Shown: positions 18,177 to 26,683 of the stretch, one piece after another
How positions within the stretch are numbered: the first letter of the stretch is position 1
Layout of the letters: each line of letters begins with the position of its first letter
Assembly (NCBI RefSeq): GCF_019063845.1
Contig: NZ_CP077683.1
Location: 2,844,501-2,908,500, forward strand
Length of the DNA: 64,000 bases
Direction of reading: 5' to 3'
DNA from: Geomonas subterranea
Lineage (GTDB): Bacteria > Desulfobacterota > Desulfuromonadia > Geobacterales > Geobacteraceae
Program-made: the position numbers and the translations under genes
The notes under the pieces: generated by a model
Databases searched by the model: none
The model's input: the letters and a program-made list of their open reading frames with translations, nothing else
Told to the model about the DNA's origin: nothing

Positions 18177-20185
18177 CAGCGCAGCCTGTCGAGCAGTTCA
18201 ACAATCTCGCCCTTGACCAGCGGGTCCGACTCCCGGGCCAACGCCTGATCCAATACCGCCAACGAGTCCGCCCCCTGCACCTGGGCGAGGGCGCGCACGA
18301 AGGAGCGCCGCACCATCCAGTGCGGGTGCTCCAAAAGCGCCGGACCGTGCTCGTCGATCCAGTCCCCACCGTGAGCCGCGAGGATGCCTATGGCGGCCTC
18401 TACCACTTCCTCGTCGCTGTGATAAAGCGCCTGCCGCACCGGAGCGAGCGCCTGCGCCCCGCCGAGTGCGGCGAGCGTCGACAGGGCGGCGATCAGCACC
18501 GGCCCCTGCGCCTGTTCCAGCAGTGCCATCACCCCCGGCAGCGCCTCGGCATTCCCCAGAGCGGTCAGCCCCTTGAGCGCCGCGGTCTGCACCCAGGGAT
18601 CCTCATCGCCAAGGGCCAGGCACAGCGGCGCCAGCACCTCGTCCCCTCCCCTTTCGGCGAGGGCCTGCGCCGCAGCGGCGCGAACCTCCGGCTCCTCGTC
18701 GGACAAGGAGAGCGTCAGGGCGCCCAGTGCCTGCGGCAGGTCCACGCGCGCAAGCGACGCCACCGCGGCCCGGCGCACCGTGGCATCCTCGTCCTTCACC
18801 AGGCGGGCGAGCCGCTCTCCGTCGGCAAGGGCGCCGAGGATGATGGCGGCATCCCGCCTCTTGCGCGCGTCCCTGCTGCGCAAAAGCCCGGTGCAAACCG
18901 CGCTAACGCCTCCGGAATCCCTGGCGGCAAGACGCTGCAAGCCATCCACCGCTCCCTCGCGCACCTGCGCCTCCTCGTCGTCAAGAAGCCGCGCCACCCG
19001 TTCAGCGGCGCCTTCGGGCGCAAGCCGCCCGAGGGCGATGGCGGCGCAGCGCCTCACCTCGGGCCCGTCGTCCTCGAGGGCGGCGAAGAGGAGGTCGTCG
19101 CTGCCGGGACGCCCGGTCTCGGCGATGAGGTGCACGATGATGGCGCGCTCGGTGGCGATGGCGAAGGGGAAGTGCTCCAGAACAACCGGCATCACCGGCT
19201 CCCCGATGCGCAGCAGCGCCTCCAGGCATACCGCTCTCAGGCGCTCGGCGCGTGCCACGCGCACCAGGGGAAGTGCTGCGCGCTCGTCTCCCATGATGCC
19301 GCAAAGCTGGGCCAGGGCGGAGATCATCACCGGCTCCTCCCCGTGCAGCGAGTCGATGAGCTTCTTCGCGGTCGCGGTGCCGGCCAGTTCCCTGAGCGGC
19401 AGGTCCACCAGTTGTTCCTGTTCCGGCGGGCTCAAACGCCCCCTCAGGCGCATCAGCGCGATGGCGGCGGCCTCACGGGCGTTCTTCGCCTTGTCGTGCA
19501 GCCCCTCCAGCAGCAGCGGGAACGATTTCAGGTCCCCCAGGACGCCGAGGCAGTCGTAGGTGGCGCGCCGCAGCAGCCCCTCCTGCAAAAGCGGCTCGAG
19601 CTTCGCAAGCGGAACCGGGGCGCCGATGGAGGCCAGGGCGTCCAGCACGGTGAACTTCAGCCAGACCTCTCCTCCGTCCAGCACCTTCAAAAGGTGCGGC
19701 AGGGCACGCCCGTCGCCGATCTTGCCGAGATTCTCGGCCGCGGCGACGCGGACGTTCATGTCCTCGTCTCCCAGCGCCTCTACCAGCAGGGGAAGGCAGG
19801 TGGCGCAGCGGATGTTCCCCAGGATGTCGATGATGAACTTGCGCAGGTCATGGTCGGGGTCTTTCAGGTGAGCGCAGAGACGCTCCACCGCCGGCGCCCC
19901 GATCCGTTCCAGGGATTCCACGGCGGAGTTGCGCAACCCCGCGTTGTCGGCTGAACGCAGCAGCGCGATCAGGGCCTCGAGTTCGGCCGCCTGGAGCGGC
20001 TGCGCCTGCAGCACCACGCCGACCGCCTCCTTGCGCACCCGCCAACTGTCGTCGCCCATGGCACGAAACAGCAGCTCCATCACCTCGGGGAAGGGGCGGC
20101 GGCGCAGGGACATGACGGCGAAGCGGCGCTGCTCCTCGTCGTCGGCGGCAAGTCTCTCTGAAATTTCAAGCAGATCGTTGGACAG
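18176..20185 (-). CDS. HEAT-repeat protein of the chemotaxis-like cluster (probable CTG start)
   Basis: About 669 residues made almost entirely of HEAT/PBS-lyase-type helical repeats of about 31 residues, roughly twenty in all (for example DSWRVRKEAVGVVLQAQ, DEDMNVRVAAAENLGKIGD, DEEAQVREGAVDGLQRL). Such solenoids act as protein-docking scaffolds. The first ATG, at 20113, lacks a close ribosome site and would cut into the first repeat. An in-frame CTG at 20183-20185 has AGGAG seven bases upstream, just after the stop of the preceding gene, and restores the first repeat (DDEEQRRFAVMSLRRRP). I therefore prefer the CTG. No catalytic residues are recognisable. The partner is presumably CheR, CheB or one of the receivers. 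Confidence 0.8.
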   Translation of the reverse strand: MSNDLLEISERLAADDEEQRRFAVMSLRRRPFPEVMELLFRAMGDDSWRVRKEAVGVVLQAQPLQAAELEALIALLRSADNAGLRNSAVESLERIGAPAVERLCAHLKDPDHDLRKFIIDILGNIRCATCLPLLVEALGDEDMNVRVAAAENLGKIGDGRALPHLLKVLDGGEVWLKFTVLDALASIGAPVPLAKLEPLLQEGLLRRATYDCLGVLGDLKSFPLLLEGLHDKAKNAREAAAIALMRLRGRLSPPEQEQLVDLPLRELAGTATAKKLIDSLHGEEPVMISALAQLCGIMGDERAALPLVRVARAERLRAVCLEALLRIGEPVMPVVLEHFPFAIATERAIIVHLIAETGRPGSDDLLFAALEDDGPEVRRCAAIALGRLAPEGAAERVARLLDDEEAQVREGAVDGLQRLAARDSGGVSAVCTGLLRSRDARKRRDAAIILGALADGERLARLVKDEDATVRRAAVASLARVDLPQALGALTLSLSDEEPEVRAAAAQALAERGGDEVLAPLCLALGDEDPWVQTAALKGLTALGNAEALPGVMALLEQAQGPVLIAALSTLAALGGAQALAPVRQALYHSDEEVVEAAIGILAAHGGDWIDEHGPALLEHPHWMVRRSFVRALAQVQGADSLAVLDQALARESDPLVKGEIVELLDRLR

Positions 20186-20195
20186 GGTCTTTCTC

Positions 20196-21407
20196 CTAAA
20201 GGCTAAGTTCGGACCGTTTCTTCGCGATTAATTCCTCGAACGCGTCTTTGAGGAACGTGGTCGTGTCACGCACCTGTTGGGACACCCTCTGCTGATACAG
20301 GTATTCGCCTTCGCGTATGTCGTCTGCCAGCAGTTCGTAGAAGTTCCCCTCGCGGACCCCCTGCTCCACCTTCGCCTGGTTGTACAGGACGATGTCCGAA
20401 ACGATGATCCGGGCCAGCCGCCTGGCCTTCACCTGCTCCTCGGGGAGCTGCGCAGCCGCGGCCGCAGCCGGTGCAGCCGGTGCAGCCGGTGCAGCCGGTG
20501 CAGCCGGTGCAGCCGGTGCTGCCGGTGCTGCCGGTGCGGCGGGTGCGGCGGGCTCGGCGGGGGGTACCGGAGTGACGGGAGCTGGCACAGCCGCGACAGG
20601 GGCCTCGGCAACCTCGGCAGCCGCGATGACCGGAACCTCCTGGGCCTCAAAGACCGGAGCCTCGGGTGCTTCCGCGCGGACCGCGGGGGGCTCCATGGCG
20701 GGAACTTCGGGTGTCGCCGCGACCGGGGCCTCGGGTGCAGTGGTAACCGCGGGCTCGGGGGACGACGGCGCGGGTGCGTGGGCGGCAACCCCGGGCATGG
20801 AGGTCTCTTCGACCTCCACCTGCCTGATCTCGCTGCGGCTCTCCTCCTGCGCGGCCAGTTCGCCTTCCGTCGGGCGCACCACGGGGGGCATCCCACCGGA
20901 GGTGAGGCGGTAGATCATCGAAACCAGCGAGTCCGGAATGTGGTGCTTCTCGATGTAGTCGTCCGCTCCATAAAGCGAATTCGGGGAGCGCTTGTAGCGG
21001 GTCTTGTCATAGATCGAGGCGATCAGCACGATCTTCACCTTGGCGAGGGCCGGGTCCTGACGCACCCGCTCGCAAACCTCGAACCCGAACATGGTCGGCA
21101 GCGCCACGTCCAGCAGCAGCACATCGGGCGTCACCTTCTGCACCGTCTCGAGGGCCTCCTTGCCGTCGGTGCAGAGAAAGAGCTCGAAAGGCTCCGCCGC
21201 GAGCACCTTTTCCACCGCCTTGCAGAAGGCGGCGCTCTCGTTAGCGACCACCACCTTCACCTTCGCCTGCGGAGCGGCCTGGCGCTCGGTCTTGCGCACC
21301 AGCCGGAACACGGCCTTGCAGGCCGAGCAGCGCAGTTTCTTCGGCTCATCGGAGCTGCTAACGGTGACGTTGAATCGCTTCTTGCAGTTAGGACAGACTA
21401 TCAGCAT
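20196..21407 (-). CDS. Zinc-ribbon (MJ0042-type) receiver protein with Ala/Pro linker
   Basis: A 403-residue protein in three parts. Residues 1-35 form a zinc ribbon with CPNC (C5, C8) and CSAC (C27, C30), the MJ0042 finger pattern. Residues 48-170 are a receiver domain with phospho-acceptor D100 (LLLDVALP), but the acidic pair after strand 1 is replaced by N56/E57. A low-complexity linker of about 150 residues is rich in Ala, Pro, Glu and Val. A conserved-looking helical C-terminus of about 85 residues begins EEQVKARRLARIIVSDIVLYN and is found at the ends of similar zinc-ribbon proteins. The gene overlaps the upstream cheW by 7 bp. Signalling output is unknown. Confidence 0.78.
   Translation of the reverse strand: MLIVCPNCKKRFNVTVSSSDEPKKLRCSACKAVFRLVRKTERQAAPQAKVKVVVANESAAFCKAVEKVLAAEPFELFLCTDGKEALETVQKVTPDVLLLDVALPTMFGFEVCERVRQDPALAKVKIVLIASIYDKTRYKRSPNSLYGADDYIEKHHIPDSLVSMIYRLTSGGMPPVVRPTEGELAAQEESRSEIRQVEVEETSMPGVAAHAPAPSSPEPAVTTAPEAPVAATPEVPAMEPPAVRAEAPEAPVFEAQEVPVIAAAEVAEAPVAAVPAPVTPVPPAEPAAPAAPAAPAAPAAPAAPAAPAAPAAPAAAAAAQLPEEQVKARRLARIIVSDIVLYNQAKVEQGVREGNFYELLADDIREGEYLYQQRVSQQVRDTTTFLKDAFEELIAKKRSELSL
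20455..20550. repeat. 9-bp coding microrepeat (Ala-Ala-Pro)
   Basis: About ten near-identical GGTGCAGCC/GGTGCTGCC units run in tandem inside the zinc-ribbon receiver gene and encode a run of (Ala-Ala-Pro) on the minus strand. Because the unit is three codons, copy-number change would lengthen the linker without a frameshift. Confidence 0.85.
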
Positions 21408-21910
21408 GCTGGGCTCTTTTTAGTTGTGGTAGTGGTCTCCCCCTGCGGGGCAAGGTAGCCCAACTGGGCCTTCTCCTGGAAGGTGAGCAGGGCGTCGATG
21501 TTGAGCAGCATCACCGGGACTTCACGCACCAGGCACAGCCCCACCATGTACTCCCCTCCCACGATCCGCACACCGCGCGGCGGCGCCTTCAAATCCCGCA
21601 GCGGAATGGTGATCATCTCGGTCACCTCGTCGACCATCAGGGCCAGAGGCTGGCCGGAGATGGAGAGGATCAGAAGGCGCGCGCTCTCCTGGTTCTCCGC
21701 GGCGGGGAGCCCGAAGCGCTTCCTCAGGTCCACCACCGGTATCACCGAACCGCGCAGGTTGATCACCCCCTCCACGAACGGGAGCGCCCGGGGGAGCGGG
21801 GCGAGCTTGGGAACCCTGATGATCTCCCTGATGCGCATGATGTCGACGGCGTAGAGCCCGTCATCCATGCGCAGACAGGCGACCTGAATTTCCTGCAACT
21901 CCTGCGTCAT
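21401..21910 (-). CDS. cheW: CheW-like adaptor
   Basis: A 169-residue single CheW domain. It has VACLRMDDGLYAVDIMRIREIIR at the start, VEGVINLRGSVIPVVDLRKRFGL in the middle and a second subdomain (LALMVDEVTEMITIPLRDLKAPP). It couples receptors to CheA by binding the CheA P5 domain. The start overlaps the stop of the upstream receiver (TGATG), and the end overlaps the zinc-ribbon gene. It is one of two CheW proteins in the cluster. Confidence 0.92.
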   Translation of the reverse strand: MTQELQEIQVACLRMDDGLYAVDIMRIREIIRVPKLAPLPRALPFVEGVINLRGSVIPVVDLRKRFGLPAAENQESARLLILSISGQPLALMVDEVTEMITIPLRDLKAPPRGVRIVGGEYMVGLCLVREVPVMLLNIDALLTFQEKAQLGYLAPQGETTTTTKKSPAC

Positions 21911-22308
21911 CAGACAGCGCCCCCCTTTGCGGCGGCCTCGTTGCCCAAAAGCCCCTCGATCACCTCGAGCACCTTGACCGACTTGAAAGGCTTGGTGATG
22001 TAGGCGTCCGCGCCGACCTGCCTGCCGTGCTCAAGGTCGCGGCTGCTCTTCTTGGCCGTCAGCATCACCACCGGGATGGCGCTGGTGGCGGGGTTCTCCT
22101 TGATGCTGCGGCAGACCTCGAAGCCGTCCATGTCGGGAAGCATGAGGTCCAGCACCACGAGATCCGGCGCATCCTGGGCGATCGCCTTCAGTGCGTCGTT
22201 GCCGCCGCGCACTCCGGTGACCTGGTACCCTTTCGAGGTGAAGAGGATGCTCTCCAGCTTCAGTAGACTCTCTTCATCCTCTACCACGAGGATCCTGTTC
22301 TTCTCCAT
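21910..22308 (-). CDS. Single-domain response regulator
   Basis: A 132-residue receiver with E10/D11/E12, phospho-acceptor D54 (LVVLDLMLPDMDG), switch Thr in VMLTAKK and Lys in AYITKPF. The sequence is closer to OmpR/PleD-type receivers than to the two CheY-like genes at the cluster ends. I took the second ATG, at 22308, because GGGGGA lies seven bases before it, whereas the ATG at 22314 directly abuts that site. It is translationally coupled to the next cheW. Confidence 0.88.
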   Translation of the reverse strand: MEKNRILVVEDEESLLKLESILFTSKGYQVTGVRGGNDALKAIAQDAPDLVVLDLMLPDMDGFEVCRSIKENPATSAIPVVMLTAKKSSRDLEHGRQVGADAYITKPFKSVKVLEVIEGLLGNEAAAKGGAV

Positions 22309-22332
22309 GCTCATTCCCCCTGCGCCACGGCT

Positions 22333-23166
22333 CTACAAGAGACCGACATCCAAGACCTTCTCCATATCGAGCAGGATCAGCATCCTGTCGCTGACCCGCC
22401 CTATTCCCAGCACGAACTCGCGGTCGATCCCTTCGAGCACCACCGGCGGAGGCTCGATCCCCCCCTCGGCGATCCGGACCACCTGCACCACCTCGTCCAC
22501 CAGCACACCCGCGTATCCCCCCTGGCGCTTGACCACCACGATGCGCTCCCGGTCGGAAACCGCCCCGTCGGCAAGCCCGAGCCGGGTCTTCATGTCGAAG
22601 ACGGGGATGATGTTGCCGCGCAACGAGAGGATGCCGCGCACGAAGGAAGGAACCCTGGGGACCTCGGTCACCTCGCGCGGCTTGATGATCTCCTTGATGT
22701 CCATGATGCTGATGGCGTATTCCTCGCTCGCCACCCGGAAGCAGAGCAGCTCGACGCTCGCCGCGTCCACGACCTCCTGCTGCGAGGTCTCCGCCTCGAA
22801 GGAGGCGGAGTCGCGCCCCCTGAGGATGACGGCGACCGGGTCGAACTCCTCGGGATCATCCTGGTATTCGAAGGAGGCACCGAACTGCTCGGCCTGCCAG
22901 GCCGGCGCCTGGGCGCGCGGCAGCGGGTCGGGGTCCACGTCCCCGTTCATCACCGCACCGGGTATGTCGCCCCCGGGAGCGACCGGGTCGGACATGGCGG
23001 GTTCTGGCGCGGAGAACTGATCGGCGAGGGGCACAGCATCCGACTCCGGCATCGGCCAGGCCTCAGCATCGGGCGCCTGCACCTCCTGATCCGGTGCCGT
23101 TTCGCGCGCCGCCGCTGCCTGCGTCTCTCCCCGGGAAGCCTTCTTTCTGATCTCTGCAAGATTCAT
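22333..23166 (-). CDS. cheW: CheW-domain protein with long acidic N-terminal extension
   Basis: A 277-residue protein. The first 125 or so residues are acidic, Pro/Ala-rich and probably disordered (AAARETAPDQEVQAPDAEAW). The C-terminal 145 residues are a CheW domain (LLCFRVASEEYAISIMDIKEIIK, VRGILSLRGNIIPVFDMKTRLGL, VDEVVQVVRIAEGGIEPPP). The extension could tether it to a partner or extend the array. The start at 23166 has TGAGG upstream; the open frame beyond it lies in a repeat. It is followed by the receiver gene with a 24-bp gap. Confidence 0.88.
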   Translation of the reverse strand: MNLAEIRKKASRGETQAAAARETAPDQEVQAPDAEAWPMPESDAVPLADQFSAPEPAMSDPVAPGGDIPGAVMNGDVDPDPLPRAQAPAWQAEQFGASFEYQDDPEEFDPVAVILRGRDSASFEAETSQQEVVDAASVELLCFRVASEEYAISIMDIKEIIKPREVTEVPRVPSFVRGILSLRGNIIPVFDMKTRLGLADGAVSDRERIVVVKRQGGYAGVLVDEVVQVVRIAEGGIEPPPVVLEGIDREFVLGIGRVSDRMLILLDMEKVLDVGLL

Positions 23167-23180
23167 CGAAACCTCAAAAC

Positions 23181-23326
23181 TGGTTCTGCGTTCTATGTTC
23201 CACGTTCCACGTCGTTCCCGGCTGGGCACCTGCGAGGCCAGCCCCCGCCCCGCGGTGACGGCAAGCACAGAGGCGGTCCTTTAACGCAGGACCTGGAGCG
23301 AAGAACCTGGAACGGGTTCTACGCGA
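23181..23326. repeat. TACGTTC-family palindromic repeat, copy between cheW and the ATPase gene
   Basis: The left part has degenerate TTCTRYGTTCYACGTTCC units and the right part has related GAACCTGGAACGGGTTC inverted sequence. This is a diverged member of the family seen more clearly at 26193 and 62335. It may form a hairpin in the transcript between co-directional genes. Confidence 0.45.
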
Positions 23327-24119
23327 GCAGTTCCGCCGCGGTCTCCTCGATTATCGAGGCGTCGATCAGGGCGGCGTCCTTGCCGTAGCCGATCAAAAGT
23401 GCGTTGGTGGCCACCGCGTTGATGCGGCGCGGCACCCCGCCGGAGAGCTCGTAGATCCTCTGCACGGCGTCCGGCGAGAAGAGACCGGGCTCGCCGCCGG
23501 CCGCCACGATCCTGAAATCGAGATACTCCAGGGTCTCCTCCAGCCCCAGGGGGGCCAGGTGGAAGTTGAGCGAGATGCGCTGCCGGAACGGCTCGTACAC
23601 CGGGGAGGCGAGCATCTCGCGCAACTCCGGCTGCCCCATGATGATCACGCTCACCAGGTTGCGGTCGTCGAGCTGGAAGTTGGTCAAAAGGCGCAGCTCG
23701 TCGAAGAGCTCCCGGTCCGGGATCATCTGCGCCTCGTCGATAACCACCACCGGGACCCGCCCCTCTCCGTGCAGCCGGTACAGCGCCGTCGTTATCTCCT
23801 TCAGGAGCTGGTCCTTCTGCAGCGAGGGCTCGTTCACCTGCAGCCCGGAGGCGATCACCCGCAACAGCTCGTCGGCGGTCAGGCGCGGGTTGAATACGAA
23901 CATGAAGTGGTAACTCTCCCCCATCCGGTCCATGAGGGCACGCGAGATGGTGGTCTTGCCGCACCCTATGTCGCCGGTCAAAAGGGCGATCTCGCTCTCC
24001 TCGACCGCGTACTCGAGCCGCGCCAGCGCCTCCTGGTGCCCCGAACTCATGTAGAGGAAGCGGGGATCAGGGGTCTTGCTGAAAGGCTTCTCGGTGAGAC
24101 CGTAGAACTCCTTGTACAT
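23319..24119 (-). CDS. ExeA/GspA-like AAA ATPase
   Basis: A 266-residue P-loop ATPase. It starts with the ExeA signature MYKEFYGLTEKPFSKTPDPRFLY. Walker A is TGDIGCGKTT (about residues 48-57), Walker B is VVVIDEAQ, and sensor-like residues follow in LVSVIIMGQPELRE. It lacks the transmembrane and peptidoglycan-binding C-terminus of full GspA, so it is a cytoplasmic ATPase-only form. Its ATG overlaps the cheA stop (TGATG), so it is co-translated with the kinase. An ATPase of this type within a che cluster is unusual; it may power assembly or positioning of the signalling complex or an envelope machine. That role is inference. Confidence 0.85.
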   Translation of the reverse strand: MYKEFYGLTEKPFSKTPDPRFLYMSSGHQEALARLEYAVEESEIALLTGDIGCGKTTISRALMDRMGESYHFMFVFNPRLTADELLRVIASGLQVNEPSLQKDQLLKEITTALYRLHGEGRVPVVVIDEAQMIPDRELFDELRLLTNFQLDDRNLVSVIIMGQPELREMLASPVYEPFRQRISLNFHLAPLGLEETLEYLDFRIVAAGGEPGLFSPDAVQRIYELSGGVPRRINAVATNALLIGYGKDAALIDASIIEETAAELLA

Positions 24120-26173
24120 CAGGCACTCCCCCGGGTGGCCTCGGCGATCACGCTACCGACGTCCAGGACGAGGATGGTGCGCTGGTCGCCCAGGTCCGCG
24201 GCCCCGGAGATCCCGCGGAAACCGGCGAAGGTGTCGCCGATGGACTTGATGACGATGTCCTGCTGCCCAAGGAGGTCGTCCACGACGAGCCCGAGCCGCT
24301 TCTCGGCGACCCCCACGACGACCACGTAGCAGCTCTCCGGCGCCGCCGCCCCCTTCAGCTCGAACAGTTCGGAAAGGCGCAAAAGGGGCAGGGTCGACTC
24401 GCGCAGCTGGATCACTTCCTTGCGCTCCACCGTCTTGATCTCCTTCTGCTCCACGATGATGCTCTCGAGGACCGAGGTGATGGGAAGCGCGTAGGTGCGT
24501 CCCGCGGTCGAGATGATGAGTGCCTTGATGATGGCGAGCGTGATGGGGAGGGTGATGATGAAACGCGCCCCCTGCCCGGGGAAATTCTCCACGTCGATCA
24601 GGCCGGAAAGGGCGGCGATGTTGGTGCGCACCACGTCCATGCCCACGCCGCGCCCGGAGATCTCGCTCACGGTCTCGGTGGTGGAGAACCCGGGGCGGAA
24701 GATGAAATCGAGGGCCTCGCGGTCGCTCACGTCGTCGGGGGAGGCGATGATCCCCAGCTTGACCGCCTTCTGCTTCACGCGCGCGAGATCTATGCCGCCG
24801 CCGTCGTCGTCGATCTGGATGACGACGTGGTTCCCCTTCTGGTAGGAGGAGAGGGTGATGGTCCCCTTCTCGTCCTTGCCGGCGGCCAGACGCTTCTCCG
24901 GGGGCTCGATGCCGTGGTCGATGCAGTTTCTCACGATGTGCATGACCGGGTCCGAGATGTCCTCGATGATGAGCTTGTCCAGCTCCGTGTCCGCGCCGTA
25001 GAGCTTCAGCTCGACCTTCTTCCCCTGCTCCCGGGCGATCTTCCTGATGATCCGGGTCATCTTGTCGAAGAGCTGCCCGACCGGGATCATCCTGATCTCC
25101 ATGACCCCCTTCTGCAGTTCCGAGAGCTTCTTCTCAAGCCCCTTGGCCGCCTTGTTCAGGTCCTGGGACGGAACGATCAGGCCGTCGCGCCGCATGCGCG
25201 CGGCGACGTCGGCGATCATGGAGTGGGAGAGCACCAGTTCCCCCACGATGTTCATCAACAGGTCGAGCTTGCCGATGTCGACGCGCACCGTGCGGCTCAT
25301 GCTCTTGGCGCTGATGGAGCCGCCATCGCCCCCCATCGGGGCCTGGAACTCCCCCTCCGCGCCGGCGGGCTCTGCGACGGTCGCCGCCTCCGCGCCCCCC
25401 CCGGTCTTCCGCTCCTGGGCGGGCTCGCCGAAGGTGGTGATGCTCAGGTTCTCGCGGTCGATGATCGGGGTGAGTGCGCCAGCGGAAAGCTCGGAGCCGA
25501 ACAGGATCTCGAAGTCGATCCCCGCGTCCAGCCCGCTGGAAGCGGAGGGAAGGGTGCTGATCACCTCGCCCGCCTGCTTCAGGGCGTCGGTCAGCTCCAT
25601 GAGGTCGGAGTCGAAGCTCGCCAGGAGAAGCGACACCCGGATCGAGTGGATATGGCGCCCCTTCTTCACGTTTTCCAGCAGGCGGTGTTCCTCGTACTCG
25701 GTCATGGAGGAGAGGACCCGTTCGGGTATGTTCAGCCGGGCCAGCGGGGAATCCTGGTTCGCCTTGGGACCGCGGGTCAGGCAATCGTTGATGCGTTGCA
25801 TGGCGCCGGAAAGGTCCGCCCCCTCGCCGCCGGTCTCACCGGCGCTGCGCACCAGCTGCGCCAGCAGCTCGGTCGACTCGAACAGGGTGCTCACCACCGC
25901 CTGGTCCAGCTCCACCTTCCCCAGCCTCAGGGCATCGAGCAGGTTCTCCAGGTGGTGTCCCAGTTCCGCGATGTCGGAGAGACCGAACATCCCGGCCAGC
26001 CCTTTGAGGGAGTGCGCCCCGCGGAACACGGAGTTGACGAGGTCCGGGTTGCATTCACCGCCGTCCGCGCAGTCACTCAACGAGACCAGGTCAAGACTCA
26101 ACTGATCCAGGATCTCCTCGGCCTCGGCCAGGAAATCTTTCAACGCTTTCCCTATGCTATCCTCAACGCTCAT
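24119..26173 (-). CDS. cheA: Chemotaxis histidine kinase CheA
   Basis: A 684-residue hybrid kinase. The P1 HPt domain carries the phospho-accepting H54 (RGAHSLKGLAG). A region of about residues 130-280 lacks a clear P2. The P3 dimerisation helix is VDIGKLDLLMNIVGELVLS. The P4 ATPase has HIVRNCIDHGIEPPEKR, IDDDGGGID and RPGFSTTETVSEISGRGVGMDVV. The P5 CheW-like domain runs to the end. It phosphorylates CheY- and CheB-type receivers, of which six are encoded in this cluster. It is coupled to the ExeA-like ATPase downstream, and a palindromic repeat separates it from the cheY gene upstream. Confidence 0.95.
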   Translation of the reverse strand: MSVEDSIGKALKDFLAEAEEILDQLSLDLVSLSDCADGGECNPDLVNSVFRGAHSLKGLAGMFGLSDIAELGHHLENLLDALRLGKVELDQAVVSTLFESTELLAQLVRSAGETGGEGADLSGAMQRINDCLTRGPKANQDSPLARLNIPERVLSSMTEYEEHRLLENVKKGRHIHSIRVSLLLASFDSDLMELTDALKQAGEVISTLPSASSGLDAGIDFEILFGSELSAGALTPIIDRENLSITTFGEPAQERKTGGGAEAATVAEPAGAEGEFQAPMGGDGGSISAKSMSRTVRVDIGKLDLLMNIVGELVLSHSMIADVAARMRRDGLIVPSQDLNKAAKGLEKKLSELQKGVMEIRMIPVGQLFDKMTRIIRKIAREQGKKVELKLYGADTELDKLIIEDISDPVMHIVRNCIDHGIEPPEKRLAAGKDEKGTITLSSYQKGNHVVIQIDDDGGGIDLARVKQKAVKLGIIASPDDVSDREALDFIFRPGFSTTETVSEISGRGVGMDVVRTNIAALSGLIDVENFPGQGARFIITLPITLAIIKALIISTAGRTYALPITSVLESIIVEQKEIKTVERKEVIQLRESTLPLLRLSELFELKGAAAPESCYVVVVGVAEKRLGLVVDDLLGQQDIVIKSIGDTFAGFRGISGAADLGDQRTILVLDVGSVIAEATRGSA

Positions 26174-26192
26174 AGACTCTCTTTTTTAAGAA

Positions 26193-26308
26193 GACGTTCT
26201 ACGTTCTACGTTCAAAGTTCTACGTTTTAACTTCTCAAGTCCTATGTTCCGACTCCTGGTTCCCTACTTGTGGGTCAACGTAGAACGTAGAACACAGAAC
26301 GTAGAACC
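26193..26308. repeat. TACGTTC-family palindromic repeat, copy between cheA and cheY
   Basis: The left arm (26193-26224) repeats GTTCTACGTTCTACGTTC. The right arm (26276-26308) carries the inverted sequence GAACGTAGAACACAGAACG. A loop of about 50 bases lies between them. The RNA of the cheY-cheA intergenic region could fold into a long hairpin. It belongs to the same family as 62335-62515 in the suc operon. Confidence 0.7.
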
Positions 26309-26313
26309 GGTTC

Positions 26314-26682
26314 CTAGTCCCCCAGGTACTTGCAGACCAGTTCCTGCAGCTTCACCGGGTCGAAGGGTTTCACCAGGTACTCGTTCGCCCCCAGGGCGAG
26401 CCCCTTCTCAAGGTCCTTCTCCCCGCTCTCGGTGGAGACGATGAACAGCGGGATGGACTGGTAATTGGGGTTGTTGCGCACGTAGCTGATCAGCTCGAGT
26501 CCGTTGATGTCGGGCATGTTGATGTCGGTGATGATCAGGTCGACCTGTTCGCGCGGCAATAGACGCAACGCCTCGAAGCCGCTGGCGGCCTCGACGATGG
26601 TGTATTTTTCCAGTTCGTCTATGGTGGAAACCAGCATGGAACGCATGGTGTTGGAATCTTCGGCTATCAGTATCCTCTTCAC
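26314..26682 (-). CDS. cheY: Single-domain response regulator CheY
   Basis: A 122-residue receiver with E8/D9, phospho-acceptor D53 (LIITDINMPDING), switch Ser in IVSTESGEKD and Lys in EYLVKPF. It resembles the receiver at 14989, so the cluster has a CheY-like protein at each end. The start codon is GTG at 26682, only 2 bp after the stop of the PATAN gene, with GGGAGA upstream. It is the most likely diffusible target of the neighbouring CheA. Confidence 0.92.
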   Translation of the reverse strand: MKRILIAEDSNTMRSMLVSTIDELEKYTIVEAASGFEALRLLPREQVDLIITDINMPDINGLELISYVRNNPNYQSIPLFIVSTESGEKDLEKGLALGANEYLVKPFDPVKLQELVCKYLGD

Positions 26683-26683
26683 G

